In this document: positions 28,044-35,657 of the stretch, piece after piece | Numbering within the stretch: the first letter of the stretch is position 1 | Layout of the letters: each line of letters starts with the position of its first letter | Source: Hymenobacter sp. PAMC 26628 | GTDB taxonomy: Bacteria > Bacteroidota > Bacteroidia > Cytophagales > Hymenobacteraceae | Assembly (NCBI RefSeq): GCF_001562275.1 | Contig: NZ_CP014304.1 | Coordinates: 186,001 to 250,000 of the forward strand | DNA length: 64,000 bases | Direction: 5' to 3' | Translations under genes and position numbers: made by a program | Notes under the pieces: generated by a model | What the model saw: the letters and a program-made list of their open reading frames with translations, nothing else | What the model was told of the DNA's origin: nothing | The model's database searches: none

Positions 28044-28854
28044 CAATCATACAAGGGATTGGTCGACGCCGCCAGGGCCCAGATTCCCGCGCTGGTAGCG
28101 TTTGTGAACGAGAAGAACCTGCTGACGCAAGACCCCAGGAAGCCGCTGGTCGTGCGCGAAACGCCGCTCTACCTGCGCGGCACCGGCGTGGTCGCCAGCT
28201 TGTACCCCCCCCGGCCCGTACGACCAAGGCGCCGACTCCTATTACTATGTGACGCCGATTGCAGCCGAATGGACGCCCGCCAAGGCCGAAAGCTACCTGC
28301 GCGAATACAACGACTACATGCTGCAAATCGTGAACATCCACGAAGCTATTCCCGGCCATTACACGCAACAGGTGTACGCCAACCGCTCGCCTTCGCTCGT
28401 CAAAAGCTTGTTCTTTAACGGTGCCATGGCGGAGGGCTGGGCCGTGTACGCTGAGCGCATGATGCTGGAGAATGGCTACGGCAAAAACGCCGACGAAATC
28501 TGGCTGATGGATGACAAGTTCAACCTGCGCATCACGCTTAACGCCATCCTCGACCGCGCCATTCAGGTGGAAAACCTGAGCGAAAAAGACGCGGTGGCGC
28601 TGTTGCGCCGCGAGGGCTTTCAGGACGAAACCGAGGCGGCCAACAAGTGGCGGCGCGCTTCCCTTAGCCAAGTGCAGCTCAGTACCTACTTTGCCGGCTC
28701 CTCTGCCATTTTGACCTTGCGCGACGAGCTAAAGCGACGGCAAGGCCCCGCTTTTGGCCTCAAAGCCTTCCACGAAAAATTCCTTAGCTACGGCACCGTG
28801 CCCGTGAAATACATCCACGAGCTGATGCTGGCCCCGAGCGGGCTTCGGCCCTGA
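28044..28854 (+). pseudogene. DUF885-family protein, 3' fragment (frameshifted)
   Basis: This continues the interrupted DUF885 gene: YKGLVDAARAQIPALVAFV, then VVRETPLYLRGTGVVAS. A frameshift at a run of eight C (28206-28213) is corrected by one fewer C, giving GPYDQGADSYYYVTPI. The rest is intact and includes the family signature NIHEAIPGHYTQQ, NGAMAEGWAVYAE, and the end at TGA 28854. The His/Glu motif HEAIPGH is a likely metal site. The fragment lacks its own start and signal peptide. The last ~580 bases are open, so loss is probably recent. Confidence 0.8.
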
Positions 28855-29000
28855 GCGACCGATAGCCAACCAGTTTACCGAAACGGTGGTTGCTGTTGCA
28901 GAACCCTCCGGCTCGGTCGAAACCGGGCTGCGCTTGGTGCAAAAGGTGCCTTTCAGTAGGTTTGCGGAGCTGATTTGACTCGTAGCGGCAGCGCTCGATA

Positions 29001-29024
29001 GCGGGTGCAGAGCTCTGCACCCGC
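29001..29024. repeat. Perfect 24-bp palindrome
   Basis: The arm GCGGGTGCAGAG is followed directly by its reverse complement, with no loop. It sits between the DUF885 stop (28854) and the IS3 end, in 203 bases (28855-29057) where no gene is seen. Its function is unknown; it may be a binding site or a scar of an element end. Confidence 0.6.
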
Positions 29025-29057
29025 CACTGCACCTTGCTGCCTTTCTTTCAACCATAT

Positions 29058-29116
29058 ACTGGCTCGCTATTTAGGGAAGCGTACCCTTTGTACGCTTCCC
29101 TAAATAGCGAGCCAGT
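29058..29116. repeat. Perfect 27-bp inverted repeat at the IS3 left end
   Basis: Arm 29058-29084 (beginning ACTGGCTCGCTATTTAGG) and arm 29090-29116 are exact reverse complements separated by five bases (CCTTT). The right arm is the terminal sequence of the IS3-family element, starting TGTACGCTTCCC at 29089. The left arm is therefore an inverted second copy of the same IS end, head to head with the first. As RNA it would form a very stable stem just upstream of the transposase orfA. Confidence 0.85.
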
Positions 29117-29161
29117 TGTGAGTAGAGAAAGATGTAACTTTCACTGCCTGACGACTGACTA

Positions 29162-29425
29162 ATGAAAAAAGGACGATTCAGCGAGGCCCAAATTGTGGCC
29201 ATTCTGCAACAGCAAGCCAGCGGGCAAACCGTCGCCCAAATTGTGCGGGAGCACGGCCTGAGTGAGGCGACATTCTACGCGTGGAAAAGCAAGTATGCCG
29301 GGGCGAGCGTCGCGGAACTAACGCGGCTCAAGCACTTGGAAGAGGAGAATCGAAAACTCAAGCAGCTGTTCGCTGACTTGAGCTTAGAAAACCAGGCTAT
29401 CAAGGAGATCCGGCGAAAAAAGTAG
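29162..29425 (+). CDS. IS3-family transposase OrfA
   Basis: 87 residues: MKKGRFSEAQIVAILQQQ, then a helix-turn-helix (VAQIVREHGLSEATFYAWKSKY) and a leucine-zipper-like coiled coil (LTRLKHLEEENRKLKQLF) for multimerisation. This is the DNA-binding half of an IS3 transposase. The last codons read CGA AAA AAG TAG, giving the classic A AAA AAG slippery heptamer for a -1 ribosomal frameshift into orfB, whose frame is open across the junction. The gene itself is undamaged. Confidence 0.9.
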   Translation: MKKGRFSEAQIVAILQQQASGQTVAQIVREHGLSEATFYAWKSKYAGASVAELTRLKHLEEENRKLKQLFADLSLENQAIKEIRRKK

Positions 29426-30147
29426 CCAGCCCTGCGGCGCGACGCCAGGCAGCGCAGGGCTTAGTAACAAAAGGTTGGAGCCAGCGGCGTGCGTGTGCGC
29501 TCGCGGGGCTCTCCCGTGGCCGCTACCACCCAGTAGTAAAAGGGCGCCATGACGAGCCCGTGCAAGCGGCCCTGCGAGCATTAACCGGGCGGCATCCGGG
29601 CTGGGGCTTCTGGAAATTACATCACCGCTTGCGTAAAAACGGACTGGTAATCCATCACAAACGCACGCTACGCCTTTATCGGGCGCTCGCCCTGAATCTA
29701 CCCCGGCGCCTAAAAAAGCGCGTACCGGCCCGCGTCAAGCAGCCGTTAGTCGCACCGGTGGCGGCCAACGTGTGCTGGTCGCTCGACTTTACGAGTGACG
29801 TGCTAACGGATGGGCGACGGTTTCGGACCCTGAACGTGCTCGACGATGACAACCGCCAGTTGCTGGGCGTCGAAATCGACTTCTCGCTGCCTGCCGCCCG
29901 CGTGGTGCAGACCCTGACGCGCTTAGTCGACTACCATGGCTGTCCCGCGCAGCTGCGCACCGACAACGGACCCGAATTCATCAGCAATCGTCTGAGCGAG
30001 TGGGGTGAAAAGCAGGGCATTATGCTGCATTGGATTCAGCCAGGCAAGCCAACGCAAAACGCTTATATCGAACGCTTCAACGGCTCGTTTCGCCGCGAAC
30101 TGCTCGACGCGCACCTGTTCCGCTCGCTGGCCCATGTGCGCCCACTA

Positions 30148-31326
30148 GTAGGTCAAATCTAGCCGGTTGTCGGGTACAACCGTTTGAGTTTGATGCGGGC
30201 CTTCTCGGTTGTAAACTGCCAGTTGGTGGGTGCCCCCAGTTGGTTGCGCGCTAGTTGCCAAGCGTAGCAGTGCGCTTCCAGCGTCGGCCGGTCGGGCACG
30301 CGCTGCGGCAGGCCGTGGGTGAGCAGGGCGGCAAACTCGATTTCAGCCATGTTGAGCCACGAGCCATGCTTGGGGGTGAACACAAATTCCACGCGCTGCA
30401 ACAGGGCGTGCGCCCGTACCGGGTCAAAAATCTCGTAAAAAGCGGCGGGCTGGTGCGCCGACAAATTGTCGAGCACCAGCGTCACGCGCGTCGCTTGGGC
30501 GTAGTCCTCCTCCAGCAGGCGGGCTACCGCCCGGGCAAACGTGAGTCGGTCATGGCGGTCTTCGACCTGCACCCGGCGGCGACCGGCCAGCGGCTCGTGC
30601 AGCATATACACCTGGGCCACGCCCTGGCGGTGGTACTCGCAGTCGTAGCGGGTGCTGCCATCGGGCAGCGGGAGTGGCACGCGGCTTTCGCGTAGTAATT
30701 GCTTGGGCGACTCATCCAGGCACACGACTGGCTGGGCTGGGTCGTACGGGCGTTGGTAGACGTCAAGCACCCGTTCCATGGCGCAGACGAAGGCCGCGTT
30801 CTGAGCGGGTGGAATCACCCACATCTGTCGCTTCCAGGGCTGTAACGCATTTTTTTTAGTACCCGCCCCACCATCGCCGGGCTGGCCTCGGGCAGCACCT
30901 GCAGCGTGACCAGGTGAGCGGCCAACAAGCGCAATGTCCAGTGGGCGTACCCTTCGGGCGGGGTGGAGCAGGCCGCCGCGGCCAGGTGCGCCTCCACCTC
31001 CCCGGTGTACTTACTGGCCGGCCACTGCTGGCGGGGCTGCCCCAGCAGGGCGGCCTCCACGCCCGCCTCGCAGGCGCGTTGGCGCAGGCGCTCCAGGGTG
31101 CGCGTACTCACGCCGTAGGCTTGGCTAGTCTGGGTGTCGCTCCAGTTCAAGCCGTTTGTAGCTACGGCCAACAGGCACTGAGCCCGCACAAGCCGGGCGC
31201 TGGCCACGCGCCGCTGCTGCACGAGTTCCGTTAGCGAGGCCTGTTCTTCGGCCCTCAGCGCTAAGACATAATACTTCGCCATTTGTCAGGTCATTTTACC
31301 CGACAAGATACTAGATTTATCCTACT
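30148..31326. mobile_element. IS630-family insertion sequence (nested in IS3)
   Basis: Inverted termini GTAGGTCAAATCTAG (30148-30162) and, on the other strand, GTAGGATAAATCTAG (31312-31326) continue as TTGTCGGGTA further in. TA flanks both sides (30146-30147 and 31327-31328), the expected duplication. The target was the sequence CCCACTAGTGG inside IS3 orfB. The element is 1179 bp with one split transposase on the minus strand. Confidence 0.88.
30159..31282 (-). pseudogene. IS630-family transposase split at an A8 run
   Basis: The upstream frame (from MAKYYVLALRAEEQ, 31282) holds the helix-turn-helix region (SDTQTSQAYGVSTRTLERLRQ) and ends near VGRVLKK. The downstream frame continues NALQPWKRQMWVIPPAQN and the DDE core: VVCLDESPKQLL (Asp), RVTLVLDNLSAHQPAAFYE (Asp) and HGSWLNMAEIEFAAL (Glu), ending at 30159. 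The junction is eight A at about 30850-30857. A -1 shift on A AAA AAA, or one extra A in the transcript, joins them perfectly. Both halves are otherwise clean, so the split may be programmed rather than a defect. Confidence 0.8.
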
Positions 31327-31476
31327 AGTGGACGACTGGATGCTCGACTACAACACGCAACGGCCCCACCAAGCCTTAAATTTTATGACTCCACTCGAAT
31401 TTAAACAAGCGGCTTAACCTCTGCCTACTACTGCCTTATCGAACGGGGAAGCGTACAGCGCAAAGAGAACCCCACG

Positions 31477-31827
31477 ATGCCGGCCGTGGACTGTTTGGTT
31501 TGGACGATTGAAAGCGTGGGGGAAATGGACGTGGAGGCGTACAACGACGCCCTTCTTTTCGAGAGCAAAATCGCGGCGCAGATAGCCGATAAGGGCTTCG
31601 ATGACGTGCAGTACATCTACACCCTCGATACCTCGGTCATCGCGACGGGTTTTGCTCAACTAGTCGACGAAGGCCGCATAGATTCCGATTGCAAACCATT
31701 CATCCAGCGTGCCATCGAGCGTTTGACCACGTGGAGCAGGTTGACGGACAGCATTATGCCAACGACGCATGTAAAAGAGTATCATGCAAAATTGCAGGTG
31801 CTCGCGCGCATCCTGCAAGAGGCCTAA
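31477..31827 (+). CDS. Hypothetical protein, possibly 5'-truncated by the IS3 insertion
   Basis: 116 residues of an unrecognised protein: MPAVDCLVWTIESVGEMDVEAYNDALLFE, a YIYTLDTSVIATGFAQLVDEG segment, and an acidic/helical C-terminus ending LARILQEA. It is soluble, with no signal or membrane segment. It begins 20 bases after the IS3 end, and its frame stays open back into the IS terminus, so the native start and any upstream part may have been removed. It precedes mazEF by about 100 bases. Function unknown. Confidence 0.5.
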   Translation: MPAVDCLVWTIESVGEMDVEAYNDALLFESKIAAQIADKGFDDVQYIYTLDTSVIATGFAQLVDEGRIDSDCKPFIQRAIERLTTWSRLTDSIMPTTHVKEYHAKLQVLARILQEA

Positions 31828-31895
31828 TGGCGAGCGTTTTGATGTCTGTTTAAAAGGTGGAGGTGGTATCCAAATAATGAAACCAACGGACTGAG

Positions 31896-31924
31896 CAAAT
31901 GTACTTACATTGTACGTACATTTG
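31896..31924. promoter_or_regulatory. Inverted-repeat operator before mazE
   Basis: CAAATGTAC (31896-31904) and GTACATTTG (31916-31924) are exact inverted halves with an 11-base spacer that contains further GTAC words. The site ends five bases before the mazE ATG (31930), where an AbrB/MazE-fold antitoxin would be expected to bind and repress its own operon. Confidence 0.6.
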
Positions 31925-31929
31925 CCTTT

Positions 31930-32187
31930 ATGAACACGCGCCTGATTCGGGTGGGCAATTCCCAGGGAATTGTGCTACCCAAGAAGCTCCTGCAACAGTA
32001 CCACCTCACCGGCGAGGTCGACCTCCAGCCCACGCCGGAGGGCTTGCTCATCACGCCCGTGGCCACGCCCCGCCGCCAGGACTGGGACGCGCGCTTTCAG
32101 CATGCCCTGGCCCAGGGCCAAGCCCCGGAGGGCGAGCTGCTGGAAGGCTTCGCCGACGACTTCGATGACACGGAATGGCAGTGGTAA
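31930..32187 (+). CDS. mazE: MazE-type antitoxin (AbrB/SpoVT fold)
   Basis: 85 residues. The N-terminal AbrB-like DNA-binding fold (MNTRLIRVGNSQGIVLPKKL, then GEVDLQPTPEGLLITPV) is followed by an acidic tail (ELLEGFADDFDDTEWQW) that would wrap the MazF toxin. The last 13 bases overlap mazF, so the two are translationally coupled. An inverted repeat immediately upstream is a likely autoregulatory operator. The pair lies between an IS3 and an IS5 element. Confidence 0.9.
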   Translation: MNTRLIRVGNSQGIVLPKKLLQQYHLTGEVDLQPTPEGLLITPVATPRRQDWDARFQHALAQGQAPEGELLEGFADDFDDTEWQW

Positions 32188-32507
32188 CCGTGCTGCGCTT
32201 CGAGGTGTGGCTCGTCAACCTCGACCCCACACAGGGCAGCGAAATCAACAAGACCCGGCCCTGCGTGGTGCTCTCCCCCGACGAGATGAACCGCTACCTG
32301 CGCACGGTGACCGTGGCGGCGCTGACCAGCACCCGGCGCGACTACCCTTCGCGCGTGGACTGCACGTTCCAGGGCAAAGAAGGCCAGGTGGCGCTCGACC
32401 ACATCCGCTCCGTCGACAAGACCCGCTTGGTGCGCCGCTTGGGCGTGCTGCCCAAAGCCACGGCCCAAGCCGTCTGCGACCGTTTACAGGAGATGTTTCA
32501 GTACTGA
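32175..32507 (+). CDS. mazF: MazF/PemK-type mRNA interferase toxin
   Basis: 110 residues with the PemK/MazF fold: FEVWLVNLDPTQGSEINKTRPCVVLS, the central VTVAALTSTRRDYPSRV, and LDHIRSVDKTRLVRRLG. It cuts single-stranded mRNA at short motifs when free of MazE. Length and the overlap with mazE are typical. The frame is intact and stops seven bases before the IS5 terminal repeat, so the insertion spared it. Confidence 0.93.
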   Translation: MAVVTVLRFEVWLVNLDPTQGSEINKTRPCVVLSPDEMNRYLRTVTVAALTSTRRDYPSRVDCTFQGKEGQVALDHIRSVDKTRLVRRLGVLPKATAQAVCDRLQEMFQY

Positions 32508-32513
32508 GACTTA

Positions 32514-33436
32514 GAGCCTATCCGAAAAATAAGAGGGAGCGTCGCCAGACAGTATTGGCGCAGGCCAGGTGCAAAAAGGCTTCGTAGTTGTCGACTTTCT
32601 TTTCCCATCGGATGAGCAGGCGGCGAAATTGATGGAACCAGGCATGGGTACGCTCGACGACCCAGCGGCGCGCCCGGTACCCGGGGGTGCGGCACTTGTC
32701 GGCTTCCTCACCCCGGCTCAAGATGTGTACCCGGTAGCCCCACTGGGCCAATAAGCGGCGAATGGCCTCGGCATCGTAGCCCTTGTCGGCGCAGAAGCCG
32801 GGGGCAAAATCGTCTTCTGCGGGCGGCGGCAACACGGGCATAGAATCGAGCACGGCCCGTACCTGCGTGACTTCGTGCACGTTTGCTCCGGTGACGGCCA
32901 CGCCGATGGGCAGGCCCTGGGCCTGCCCATCGGCGTGGCGTTTGACCCCGCCCTTGCCTCGGTCCGTGGGGTTGGGGCCGACGGCCTCGCCCCCGAGCGG
33001 GGCCTTGGTCTGGCAGGCATCGAGGCCTTGCCAGTCCCAATCCAGGCGGCCTTCGGCCTGTAATTGGACCAAGCCACTGGTCCAGGGTTGTTTGAATACG
33101 CCTGCCTGGGTCCACTGCTGGAACCAGTCGTGAACCGTGGAGGCGGCCCCCAGGCACCGCGGCAAGGCTTTCCACTGCATCCCCGTACCCAAAATATAGT
33201 AAATAGCGAAGAACATCTGGCGGTTACAGGCCGACGGGCGGCCTCGCTTGCCGGGGCCGGAAGCGCCCGCTGGCCAGCGGTTCGACGGCAGCCCACAAGG
33301 CCGGCGCAGGCAAAAAATCGGCGTGAATCGTAGCTTCGTACGCGGTTGTAGTCGGGCGCACTGGGAATCTTGTCAGGTGTGGTAACCCCAAAATTCCTGC
33401 GCTTGGCTACAACTTCTTTATTTTTCGGATAGGCTC
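32514..33436. mobile_element. IS5-family insertion sequence
   Basis: Perfect 19-bp terminal inverted repeats: GAGCCTATCCGAAAAATAA at 32514-32532 and its reverse complement at 33418-33436. The 923-bp element carries one transposase on the minus strand. No target duplication was found; its right end abuts a 37-bp remnant of another IS end, so the insertion was followed by a rearrangement or used that IS end as target. Confidence 0.88.
32518..33380 (-). pseudogene. IS5-family transposase with disrupted N-terminus
   Basis: The main frame, clear from MFFAIYYILGTGMQWKALP (33216), includes DWDWQGLDACQTKA (Asp), GFCADKGYDAEAIRR (Asp) and RRWVVERTHAWFHQF (Glu), so the DDE core is whole. Upstream the N-terminal region is spread over three frames: SAPDYNRVRSYDSRRF, then LPAPALWAAVEPLASGR, then KRGRPSACNRQM. 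The shifts lie near a run of six T and a run of four C. Two indels are needed for a full-length protein, so it is probably inactive or needs sequence checking. Confidence 0.65.
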
Positions 33437-33473
33437 CAAGCATCCCCAAAAATACTATTGGGGAACAAGTCTA
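33437..33473 (+). repeat. 37-bp IS right end, second copy (remnant)
   Basis: Identical over all 37 bases to 2248-2284, the right end of the ISL2-type element. Here nothing else of that element remains; the IS5 terminal repeat joins directly on its left. It lies 16 bases before the zinc-ribbon gene start, so that gene's original upstream region has been replaced. Confidence 0.85.
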
Positions 33474-33489
33474 TTAACTTAATCATCTC

Positions 33490-33786
33490 ATGTCCACCGA
33501 TTCGTCCCTGGCCATTTACTGCCCCCGCTGCCACTGGGAGCCCGACGGCGGGGCCCACTGGCAGTGCAGTTGCGGCTGCGTGTGGAACACGTTCGAAACG
33601 GCGGCCGTGTGCCCGCGCTGCCAGCGCCGCTGGCGCGACACCGACTGCCCGCCGCGGCCCGGTGGCTGCGGGGCTACCTCGCCGCACGAAGATTGGTACC
33701 ACGGGCTAGACGAGGCAGTGGCGGAACTGATGGAAACCGCCCTGGCCGTGCCGGCTAATGTATGTTGCAGCCGGAATGAGCCATAA
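33490..33786 (+). CDS. Small zinc-ribbon protein
   Basis: 98 residues with ten or more cysteines in pairs: YCPRCHWEP, WQCSCGCVWNTF, AVCPRCQRRW, then GGCGATSPHEDWYH. This looks like two or three zinc-ribbon knuckles, suggesting a small metal-binding structural or nucleic-acid/protein-binding factor. No catalytic domain. The start ATG 33490 follows directly after the IS remnant. The 3' end overlaps the DUF2157 gene start by 11 bases, so the two are cotranscribed. Precise role unknown. Confidence 0.75.
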   Translation: MSTDSSLAIYCPRCHWEPDGGAHWQCSCGCVWNTFETAAVCPRCQRRWRDTDCPPRPGGCGATSPHEDWYHGLDEAVAELMETALAVPANVCCSRNEP

Positions 33787-35023
33787 ATTTCTTCGCACCG
33801 AAAGCCCTGCCTGGGTGGCCGAGGGCCTCATCACGGAGGACCAGCGGCAACGCTTGCTGGCCCGCTACCCGCCCGATGCCGTGCCCGCCGTGGGCCTGCT
33901 GCCGCTGCTGGGCAGCCTGCTGGTGGCCCTGAGCGCCCTGAGCGTGGTGGCGGCCAACTGGTCAGCCTTGCCGCCGGTGGCGCGCTTGTCCTTGCTTATC
34001 AGCAGCTTGGTGGGGGCCTACGCGGGCGGGCACTACTTCGTGCAGCGCGGCAACCGCATGCTGGGCCGGGGCCTGGTAGGCCTAGGGCTGGTGCTGTTCG
34101 GTGTCAGCATCATCCTCGTTAGCCAAACCTACCAGTTGGTGGGCTACGACGCCAGCGGGCTGCTGGCCTGGGTGGTGGCCGGCGTGGCCCTGGCCTACGC
34201 CCACCGCAGCCGCATGCTGGCGGCCCTCACCGTGCTGATTGGGGCGGTGGTGCAAACCTATTGCACCCAGGCGCTGGGCAGCTACAGCTACGCCACCGCC
34301 GCGCTGCTGGCCGGGGGCCTGGGCTACCTGTGGTGGCGCCGCCCCGACGGCCTGCTGAGCACCGTGCTGTCGGCGGGCTTGCTGTGGCAGGTGGCGCTGT
34401 GGGTGGGCGTGTCGCACGCCAAAATCACCTGGTTTTTCGTGCCGGCCATGCTCGTGTACGCCGCCGGCGACTGGCAGCCCAACCGCCACGCCGGCCGCAA
34501 CGCGCAGGCGCCCCCGCTGGTGGCCGCCTACCTGTTTGCCCTGGGCCTGGCCCTGTTTGGTGAAACCGATGCCTACGCCGGCCTGCTGCGCCCGCCGGTG
34601 CTGGCTTACCTGGGGGCCCTGGGAGCGGTGCTGGCGTTGTCGGTCGCGGGCAAAAAGCAGCGTGGCCGCCTCGACACGCTGCCCGACTGGCTGCTGCTGC
34701 TGCCCGGCTTCTACCTGCCGGGCGGACTGCCGCTGGCCATTGCCACACTGGTGGTGCTGTACGCCCACGCCGGCTCGGTGCTGGTGCGCGCCCACCGCGC
34801 CGGCGACGCCGACCAGCTCACGCTGGGCACGGTGCTGTTCGTGGGGGCCACCATGGTGGCGTACTTCAAGCTGACGTGGGCGTTCCTCGACAAGTCGCTG
34901 TTTTTCCTGCTCGGCGGGGTGCTGCTGCTGGGCCTGAGCTGGTACCTGCGCCGCCGCAACGCCCGGGTGCTGGCCGCCACTGGGGCCCCCAGCGCGGCCG
35001 CCGCTGCCAAACCTGCCGAGTAG
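33776..35023 (+). CDS. DUF2157 multi-pass membrane protein
   Basis: 415 residues starting MSHKFLRTESPAWVAEGLI. A short soluble N-terminal helix (EDQRQRLLARYP) is followed by about 12 hydrophobic segments such as VGLLPLLGSLLVALSALSVV and FLLGGVLLLGLSWYL. This is the DUF2157 family arrangement: a predicted inner-membrane protein of unknown function. It overlaps the zinc-ribbon gene and is followed 40 bases later by a GDYXXLXY protein, its usual genomic partner. The start chosen is the first Met that homologues share; an earlier in-frame start at 33758 is possible. Confidence 0.82.
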   Translation: MSHKFLRTESPAWVAEGLITEDQRQRLLARYPPDAVPAVGLLPLLGSLLVALSALSVVAANWSALPPVARLSLLISSLVGAYAGGHYFVQRGNRMLGRGLVGLGLVLFGVSIILVSQTYQLVGYDASGLLAWVVAGVALAYAHRSRMLAALTVLIGAVVQTYCTQALGSYSYATAALLAGGLGYLWWRRPDGLLSTVLSAGLLWQVALWVGVSHAKITWFFVPAMLVYAAGDWQPNRHAGRNAQAPPLVAAYLFALGLALFGETDAYAGLLRPPVLAYLGALGAVLALSVAGKKQRGRLDTLPDWLLLLPGFYLPGGLPLAIATLVVLYAHAGSVLVRAHRAGDADQLTLGTVLFVGATMVAYFKLTWAFLDKSLFFLLGGVLLLGLSWYLRRRNARVLAATGAPSAAAAAKPAE

Positions 35024-35063
35024 CGCGGCTTTGTCCATTCCACTGCCTAAATTTAACTGCCCT

Positions 35064-35600
35064 ATGGCTCCCGTTGCCACCATTCCCGACGCTCCATCCC
35101 GGTTTAAGCTGCTGCCGCGGTTGCTGGTGGGGGCCCAGGTGCTGTACGTGCTGGGCGTGGCCGGCGCGGGCTACGCCACCACGGCCCTGGGTAAAGCCGT
35201 GGTGCTGACCGCCACCCCCACCGACCTCACCACCCTCAAAACCACCGATTTCGTGCGCCTGCGCTACGCCGTAGCCACCGTGCCCCGGGCCCAGTGGCGA
35301 GGCCCTGAGGAGCCGAGCACCCGTCAAAGTGTGTATGTACTGCTCGCTTCGGCCGGGGCCCCCGCGGCCACTGTGCTCGGCGTGTACGCCGCCGAGCCCC
35401 GCGCCGCGGCCGGCCAAGCGGTGCTGCGCGGCTGGGTCACCGACGTATTTCCGCGCACGCTGGGGCTGCGCTACGGCTTAGAGCGTTACTACGTGCCGGC
35501 GGCCAGCGTGCTGCGCAAGTCCACCGTGGCCCGGCCGCTGCGGGTGCAGGTACGCATTGCGCCCTGGGGCCAGGCCCGCATTGTGGAAGTGAGCGAATAA
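35064..35600 (+). CDS. GDYXXLXY-domain membrane-anchored protein
   Basis: 178 residues. One N-terminal transmembrane helix (LLVGAQVLYVLGVAGAGYAT) precedes a periplasmic domain holding TDFVRLRYAV at about 61-70, the motif that names the GDYXXLXY family (here with Thr for Gly and Phe for Tyr), and GLERYYVPAAS near the end. The family usually accompanies DUF2157/DUF4401 membrane proteins, as here. ATG 35064 is preferred to an upstream TTG. Function unknown. Confidence 0.8.
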   Translation: MAPVATIPDAPSRFKLLPRLLVGAQVLYVLGVAGAGYATTALGKAVVLTATPTDLTTLKTTDFVRLRYAVATVPRAQWRGPEEPSTRQSVYVLLASAGAPAATVLGVYAAEPRAAAGQAVLRGWVTDVFPRTLGLRYGLERYYVPAASVLRKSTVARPLRVQVRIAPWGQARIVEVSE

Positions 35601-35657
35601 GCGCGGCGGCTGGCGTATTGTCAATGCTGCTTCAATGAGATGTTTGGGGAATTGATT

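Larger units (their letters stand above)
29408..31416 (+). pseudogene. IS3-family transposase OrfB, split by IS insertion
   Basis: The orfB frame is open from the slippery site at about 29408 and carries the DDE integrase core: CWSLDFTSDVLTDG (Asp), QLRTDNGPEFISN (Asp) and QNAYIERFNGSFRRE (Glu). It runs to HVRPLV at 30147, where the IS630-type element begins. The last 30 codons (VDDWMLDYNTQRPHQAL ... KQAA) resume at 31327-31416. Removing the insertion and one TA restores the frame exactly, so orfB was intact before that event. As it stands the protein is truncated after the Glu. Confidence 0.85.
29089..31457. mobile_element. IS3-family insertion sequence, interrupted by an IS630-type element
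   Basis: The ends are TGTACGCTTCCC (29089-29100) and, inverted, GGGAAGCGTACA (31446-31457), with the TG/CA termini typical of IS3. Inside are orfA, a slippery A6G site and orfB with a DDE core. An IS630-type element (30148-31326) splits orfB near its 3' end. Without it the IS would be about 1.19 kb. No target duplication is visible, because the left flank is an inverted copy of the IS end. Confidence 0.8.

Noticed and set aside
1303..33473. Composite transposon carrying the rha-lut block
   Set aside because: Only one end has a full ISL2-type copy; the other is a 37-bp remnant, and no target duplication links them. Kept only as a possibility in the findings.
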